9,696 bases of DNA from an uncultured Microcaldota archaeon (GTDB taxonomy: Archaea; Micrarchaeota; Micrarchaeia; Anstonellales; Bilamarchaeaceae), in contig CAILMU010000125.1 of assembly GCA_903835325.1 (NCBI GenBank), positions 1 to 9,696 on the forward strand, in the 5' to 3' direction. Each line of letters starts with the position of its first letter. Positions within the stretch are counted from its first letter, which is position 1. Below, piece by piece: positions 6,216 through 9,696 of this stretch. Below the pieces are notes generated by a model. That model was not told the origin of the DNA. It saw only the letters and a list, made by a program, of their open reading frames with translations, and searched no databases. The translations under genes were made by a program, and so were the position numbers.

Positions 6216-7523
6216 ATGTCGATTTCTCCATTCGAAGAACGCTACAAGACAGAAATGAATTCGGTCATGGACGACTGGGCCAGGATCCAGAAATGGATGG
6301 TCGTAGAGGTGGCGCTCGCGAAAGCGCATGCCAGCCTCGGGAACATCCCGAAGGATGCGCCAGCCAAGATTGAGGCTGCAGCGACAAGGGTGAAGAAAGA
6401 GCGCGTGGATGAGATAGAGTCGCAGATACACCACGACCTGATGGCGATGGTGAACGCCCTCACAGAACAGGCCGGGGATGCGGGCAAATACGTGCATCTT
6501 GGCGCGACGAGCTATGATATCGAGGATACGGCCACAGCCCTTGTGTTCATGGAGGCTATCGAGCTGCTGGACAAGGATTTTGCCGGATTGGCAGCGGTCC
6601 TCAGAACGCTCGCGCTTGACCACAAATCCCTTGTCTGCATCGGGCGCACCCACGGCCAGCACGCCGTCCCGACGACCTATGGTATGAAATTCGCCCTCTA
6701 TTACCAGGAGCTTGCCCGGGCTCGGGAACGCCTGAACGAATCCAAGAAGCGCATAGCTGTCGGCAAGATGTCCGGCGCTGTCGGCACCATGGCGACATTC
6801 GGAAAAGACGGGCCGAAGATACAGAAGCTGGTCATGAAAGAGCTCTCTTTAGACGCCGCCAAGGTGACGAACCAGGTCATCCAGCGCGACCGCCACGCAG
6901 AAGTGCTTTCGGATCTCGCGCTTTGCGCAGCGATGATGGAGAAGGTGGCTAAGGAACTCCGGAACCTCCAGCGCACCGAGATAGCCGAGGTCTATGAATC
7001 GTTCGCCTCGAAGCAGGTCGGTTCATCTACCATGCCTCATAAACGCAATCCCCACAAAAGCGAGCGGGTCTGCTCGATAGCCCGATTAGTGCGGGCGAAT
7101 GTCATGACAGCGCTCGAAAACATCCCGCTCGAGCACGAGCGCGATTTGACCAACAGCGCGAACGAGAGGGCGATATTCGCCGAGAGCTTCATAGCGACGG
7201 ATTTCATGGCGCTGGAGCTCACGAAGATCCTTTCAGGCCTCAAATTCTACGAGGACAACATAAAACGCAACCTTGAACTGACCCATGGCCTCATCATGGC
7301 CGAGAGGCTCATGATAAAACTGACGGAAAAAGGCATGGGCAGGCAGGAGGCGCACGAGGTGGTTAGGACGCTATCTCAGGAAGCGTTCGAGGGAAAGAAG
7401 CACCTGAAGACGATTGTCCTTGAGCGCAAACTGCTGGACAAGAGCGAAGCGGAAGCGATTTTCGACTACTCGACATATATCGGGAGCGCTGTGAAGATCG
7501 TTGAGGATGCGGTGAAGGATTAA
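6216..7523 (+). CDS. purB: Adenylosuccinate lyase
   Basis: The 435-residue product is a full-length PurB of the fumarase/aspartase superfamily. It splits fumarate from adenylosuccinate to give AMP, and from SAICAR to give AICAR, so it acts in both de novo purine synthesis and IMP-to-AMP conversion. The superfamily signature GSSTMPHKRNPHKSE is at residues 269-283, with the catalytic Ser loop at 270-271. GRTHGQHAVPTTYG (143-156) carries the general-acid His146, and HHD (72-74) gives the other conserved His region. The TSYDIEDTA segment (98-106) is the usual substrate-binding loop. The active enzyme is a homotetramer in the cytoplasm. The start ATG gives the normal N-terminus (SPFEERY). No other purine gene is in the window. 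It converges with the next gene, four bases between stops. Confidence 0.97.
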   Translation: MSISPFEERYKTEMNSVMDDWARIQKWMVVEVALAKAHASLGNIPKDAPAKIEAAATRVKKERVDEIESQIHHDLMAMVNALTEQAGDAGKYVHLGATSYDIEDTATALVFMEAIELLDKDFAGLAAVLRTLALDHKSLVCIGRTHGQHAVPTTYGMKFALYYQELARARERLNESKKRIAVGKMSGAVGTMATFGKDGPKIQKLVMKELSLDAAKVTNQVIQRDRHAEVLSDLALCAAMMEKVAKELRNLQRTEIAEVYESFASKQVGSSTMPHKRNPHKSERVCSIARLVRANVMTALENIPLEHERDLTNSANERAIFAESFIATDFMALELTKILSGLKFYEDNIKRNLELTHGLIMAERLMIKLTEKGMGRQEAHEVVRTLSQEAFEGKKHLKTIVLERKLLDKSEAEAIFDYSTYIGSAVKIVEDAVKD

Positions 7524-7527
7524 TGCT

Positions 7528-8541
7528 CTATCTCTTAGCTTCGGATTCCAGAATATCGTGAACATCATAATCAATAGGGACCAGCCTCGATACTTGTTCA
7601 GTGTCTCCGCAATTTCCAATATCGATTCTCGCTTTTTGGTGCTTCTTGAAGCCTTCTAGCAGATTATTGAAATGGCCGGCTCCGGACCGTGTGCCTTCTG
7701 CACTGAAAATCCAAAGGCCAGGCGGGCCACCGTATTTTATCATCATCAATGCTATCTCATAAAATGACTTGGGGAAAATTGTCTGCATCCCTGCTCCATG
7801 CTCGATATGGCTTGCGCGGACCGCCCAGATGAACGAGAGATCATATGCGGCATCGACCGCTCTCGTCGTATCATCCATCGAATAGATATGCCCGAGAAGC
7901 CGGCCGATATTTATCCCTTCCACCTCGAAGAAGACTGTCTTGCCTCCTGATAGATGGTAATTGGCTTCAGGGTGAGGGATGATCAGGCCTGCTTTCTTCA
8001 ATCTCCTGACCGCCCCAGCCAAATCAGGATTCAATTCATGCTCTTTCTTATCAGACGATCTGAGCAGCGAATAGCGACGACCATCATCACACATCGCATA
8101 GAACCTTGACATCGTCTTTTTCCTCCTCTGGACGACATTGTTGTCATCGCCGACGAAATCCGAATACATCGCGGCATAGCGCTCGCCTTCCTTCTCGAAC
8201 AAGCGTAGTTCGGATGCGTCTATGAAATTCTCAGGGAAGAGCGTCCTGGCTAGGCGGAGGGCCATGAACTTCATGATATGATATGACGTATAGGAAGGTT
8301 CACTGACAGATTCCAACTCGCTTCGGATTTTAATCAACTGGTGCGTCTGGTAGTTTCTGGAAAGGTCCCTGATCTTGAAGGTCGCTGTTTCGCAATCATG
8401 CGTTTTACCGTATCTCTGGAGCCTCTCGACCATGCCGTCATGAAGCTTGCCTGGCGTATGGATCCTGCTGACCGTAGCTTCATCTGTCTTGCAAAGGAGT
8501 TTGCGCTTCCCCTCTGGTGGGGGGATGTGCCTGACTAGCAT
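7528..8541 (-). CDS. Uncharacterised 337-residue protein
   Basis: I do not recognise this protein. It reads as a soluble alpha/beta protein without a signal peptide or membrane helix. Residues 85-131 (YHIMKFMALRLARTLFPENF, then a strand ending MYSDFVGDD) resemble the N-lobe of kinase-like folds, where a helix rich in Ala and Leu precedes a strand. Residues 172-211 contain AGAVRRLKKAGLIIPHPEAN followed by SGGKTVFFEVEGINI, and the end has LVPIDYD (320-326). I cannot find a complete catalytic loop, so a kinase assignment is only a guess. The N-terminal 50 residues are basic. The coding frame is intact from an ATG preceded by AT-rich TATA elements. It appears somewhat less GC-rich than its neighbours by eye (not measured), which could reflect transfer. 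Confidence 0.75.
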   Translation of the reverse strand: MLVRHIPPPEGKRKLLCKTDEATVSRIHTPGKLHDGMVERLQRYGKTHDCETATFKIRDLSRNYQTHQLIKIRSELESVSEPSYTSYHIMKFMALRLARTLFPENFIDASELRLFEKEGERYAAMYSDFVGDDNNVVQRRKKTMSRFYAMCDDGRRYSLLRSSDKKEHELNPDLAGAVRRLKKAGLIIPHPEANYHLSGGKTVFFEVEGINIGRLLGHIYSMDDTTRAVDAAYDLSFIWAVRASHIEHGAGMQTIFPKSFYEIALMMIKYGGPPGLWIFSAEGTRSGAGHFNNLLEGFKKHQKARIDIGNCGDTEQVSRLVPIDYDVHDILESEAKR

Positions 8542-8554
8542 GTGTTATTACTTG

Positions 8555-8573
8555 TTATAAAATGTATTTATAA
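8555..8573 (-). promoter_or_regulatory. Palindromic TATA region of the 337-residue gene
   Basis: A perfect 7-base inverted repeat, TTATAAA (8555-8561) and TTTATAA (8567-8573), is separated by ATGTA. On the minus strand the distal half reads TTATAAATA, about 25-30 bases before the ATG at 8541, suiting leaderless transcription. The symmetric layout could also bind a dimeric regulator over the promoter. Confidence 0.5.
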
Positions 8574-8633
8574 TACAACAGCAAAACGTATGGGTCCCTC
8601 TTCGAATCCCAACAGAAATCACTAACTATAACA

Positions 8634-8640
8634 TTTATAA
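8634..8640 (+). promoter_or_regulatory. TATA box of the Ser/Gly-rich surface protein gene
   Basis: TTTATAA is centred about 29 bases before the ATG at 8666, the usual distance when transcription begins at the start codon. No Shine-Dalgarno motif lies just before the ATG, which agrees with a leaderless mRNA. Confidence 0.6.
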
Positions 8641-8665
8641 ACTGTTTTCGCCCTAATAAAGACTC

Positions 8666-9696
8666 ATGTACAAGAACCTCGTGATCCTGCTTATCGTGGC
8701 GGGGCTCATCAGCGCCTATTCCAGCCTTTCTATTTCCAGCGCGCTGACGACCTCGATCAAAACAGTGCCGTCGTTATCCGGCTCAGGCACCTCATCCGGA
8801 ACATCCGGAGGACCATCGACAGGTTATGAGAGCGATACGTCCGGCTCCTCATCGAGCGGAAGCTCATCCTCCCAGCCGTCGACCGGTTCAGAGGACAGCT
8901 CTTCAGGTTCATCGTCAACCGGCAGCGGCTCTGTCTCAACAGGCCCTTCTACTGGATACGAGCCAGGATACACCGCGCCACCGAGCAAATCAAAGACCAC
9001 AATCCCGATTATTCAACCGATACCGGCCGCATCGATACCCCCTGTGACCACCGCCCCTCCGACGGATTCCGGAAGCAACTCCGGCGGCAAGGTCGCCTAC
9101 CCTATAACCAACCCCGGGCCTGTCTCGATTTCGCAGGCGGCCATCAACGCCATACAGGTATCCCAATATTCCAATCCAGACGACCCCTCGACTGGAAGCG
9201 AGGACAACAGCGTCTCGCCCCCGTCCAGCAGTTCTTCGACAAGCTCCGGCTCATCCGGCCCTTCGACTGGTTATGAACCTGGATACACTGCCCCATCAAA
9301 AGACAAAAGCAGGATCTCGATTTCACAGGCAGCGATAAACGCGATACAGCAGTCGCAGTTCACCAGCCCTGATGACCCTTCAACAGGAAGCGAAGGCACT
9401 GGCTCGACGAACCCGCCATCCGGCGGCTCAAGCACCACTTCGCCTGGCACATCCGGTCCGGCAACCGGTTCAGAGGACAGCTCATCCGGCGCCTCTTCAG
9501 GTTCCGGTTCATCCTCAGGCAGCGGCTCAGTCTCTACCGGTCCATCAACTGGATATGAGCCAGGATACACCGCGCCATCCGGGAGCGGGAAAGCGCGGGT
9601 TCCTTCAGCAAAACAGCCGATAGCGCCCATTCAGACCATGCCCCCGGCATCTGTCTCAGGGAGCGGTTCTGGAAGCGCCTCCAGCGGTGCGGTGAA
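8666..9696 (+). CDS. Secreted Ser/Gly/Thr/Pro-rich repeat protein (partial, runs off right edge)
   Basis: The frame is open for 343 codons and continues past the window. Residues 1-17 (MYKNLVILLIVAGLISA) form a Sec-type signal peptide: a short basic start, a hydrophobic core and a small-residue end before Tyr18. The rest is low-complexity Ser, Gly, Thr and Pro, with no Cys. Two repeated motifs stand out: PSTGYEPGYTAP three times (residues 94-105, 199-210, 293-304) and SISQAAINAIQ twice (154-164, 218-228). A hexapeptide P-[SA]-T-G-[YS]-E occurs eight times. The long S/T stretches resemble mucin-like, possibly glycosylated, spacers of archaeal surface proteins. A C-terminal anchor or adhesion domain, if present, would lie beyond the edge. 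I know no named family that matches. Protein-level repeats in this frame, the signal peptide and the TATA box support it as a real gene. Confidence 0.85.
   Translation, partial: MYKNLVILLIVAGLISAYSSLSISSALTTSIKTVPSLSGSGTSSGTSGGPSTGYESDTSGSSSSGSSSSQPSTGSEDSSSGSSSTGSGSVSTGPSTGYEPGYTAPPSKSKTTIPIIQPIPAASIPPVTTAPPTDSGSNSGGKVAYPITNPGPVSISQAAINAIQVSQYSNPDDPSTGSEDNSVSPPSSSSSTSSGSSGPSTGYEPGYTAPSKDKSRISISQAAINAIQQSQFTSPDDPSTGSEGTGSTNPPSGGSSTTSPGTSGPATGSEDSSSGASSGSGSSSGSGSVSTGPSTGYEPGYTAPSGSGKARVPSAKQPIAPIQTMPPASVSGSGSGSASSGAV
8945..8980 (+). repeat. Peptide repeat PSTGYEPGYTAP, copy 1
   Basis: This is residues 94-105 of the Ser/Gly-rich protein. It is preceded by SGSVSTG-like sequence (85-93), which is shared with copy 3. 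Confidence 0.85.
9122..9205 (+). repeat. Peptide repeat SISQAAINAIQ ... PDDPSTGSE, copy 1
   Basis: This is residues 153-180. SISQAAINAIQ, which could form a short helix, is followed by a variable VSQYSN and then PDDPSTGSED. It is the most ordered-looking part of the otherwise low-complexity protein. Confidence 0.85.
9260..9295 (+). repeat. Peptide repeat PSTGYEPGYTAP, copy 2
   Basis: This is residues 199-210. The peptide is identical to copy 1, but about seven bases differ, all silent. It lies seven residues before the second SISQAAINAIQ unit. Confidence 0.85.
9314..9397 (+). repeat. Peptide repeat SISQAAINAIQ ... PDDPSTGSE, copy 2
   Basis: This is residues 217-244. The 11-residue helix-like core and the PDDPSTGSE end are identical to copy 1, and the six residues between them differ (QSQFTS against VSQYSN). 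The copies start 64 residues apart. Confidence 0.85.
9542..9577 (+). repeat. Peptide repeat PSTGYEPGYTAP, copy 3
   Basis: This is residues 293-304. The peptide is identical to copies 1 and 2, and the DNA is closest to copy 1 (three silent differences). The upstream context PATGSEDSSSG and GSGSVSTG also parallels copy 1, so a larger unit (8876-8980 and 9458-9577) was probably duplicated. Confidence 0.85.

Noticed and set aside
8591..8611. A tRNA T-arm-like string, TGGG...TTCGAATCCCA, as a possible tRNA remnant or attachment site
   Set aside because: The five bases before TTCGAAT do not pair with those after it, no acceptor or anticodon arm is nearby, and it does not match the tRNA-Leu in this window.
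9271..9630. A 119-codon minus-strand frame rich in Pro and Glu, and a plus-strand +1 frame from 9372
   Set aside because: Both are mirror images of the repeat-rich surface protein gene; biased Ser/Gly codons keep the other frames open. The signal peptide, promoter and silent-site pattern support the plus-strand frame beginning at 8666.
8666..9696. The repeated sequence as a CRISPR array or DNA tandem repeat
   Set aside because: Spacing between copies is uneven, the repeats keep the reading frame and vary at silent sites, and no uniform spacers exist. They are peptide repeats in a coding sequence.

Overview
The window looks like a chromosomal segment of an archaeon, probably of the DPANN group and possibly close to Micrarchaeota. 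The lineage is an inference from gene content and style. The domain assignment is firmer: there is an archaeal Sec61-beta subunit, a PAC2-family proteasome assembly chaperone, a tRNA-Leu gene without an encoded CCA end, and TATA boxes about 25-30 bases before several start codons, as in leaderless archaeal transcripts. Genes are tightly packed, and no gap between genes reaches 200 bases.

Left part (1-2361). The 3' end of an M24-family Xaa-Pro peptidase gene (+) faces a tRNA-Leu(UAA) gene (-). Next come a GNAT-like acyltransferase candidate (-) and a PAC2 proteasome chaperone (-). The chaperone diverges from the small sec61-beta gene (+), and one palindromic TATA element sits almost exactly midway between their two start codons.

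Middle (2362-6215). A 154-base convergent gap holds an unexplained inverted repeat and direct repeat. Then comes a minus-strand operon of three closely spaced genes, in transcription order: a 490-residue helical (HEAT-like) protein, a 301-residue protein with an AbrB-like N-terminus and two winged-helix-like segments, and an HD-domain phosphohydrolase related to the SAMHD1/dGTPase family. Only the last has a recognised enzymatic family. A strong TATA box precedes a leader of about 60 bases upstream of the first gene.

Right part (6216-9696). purB (adenylosuccinate lyase, +) is complete with intact signatures. It converges, four bases apart, with an unrecognised 337-residue protein (-). Divergent from that protein is a long reading frame that runs off the right edge. 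It encodes a signal peptide followed by at least 320 residues of Ser/Gly/Thr/Pro-rich sequence with conserved repeated motifs (P-S-T-G-Y-E-P-G-Y-T-A-P and S-I-S-Q-A-A-I-N-A-I-Q). This is probably a secreted or cell-surface protein and is the most unusual object here.

Housekeeping functions (protein export, proteasome assembly, purine synthesis or salvage, peptide breakdown, tRNA) are therefore interleaved with several lineage-specific genes. No mobile element, CRISPR array or rRNA was seen.
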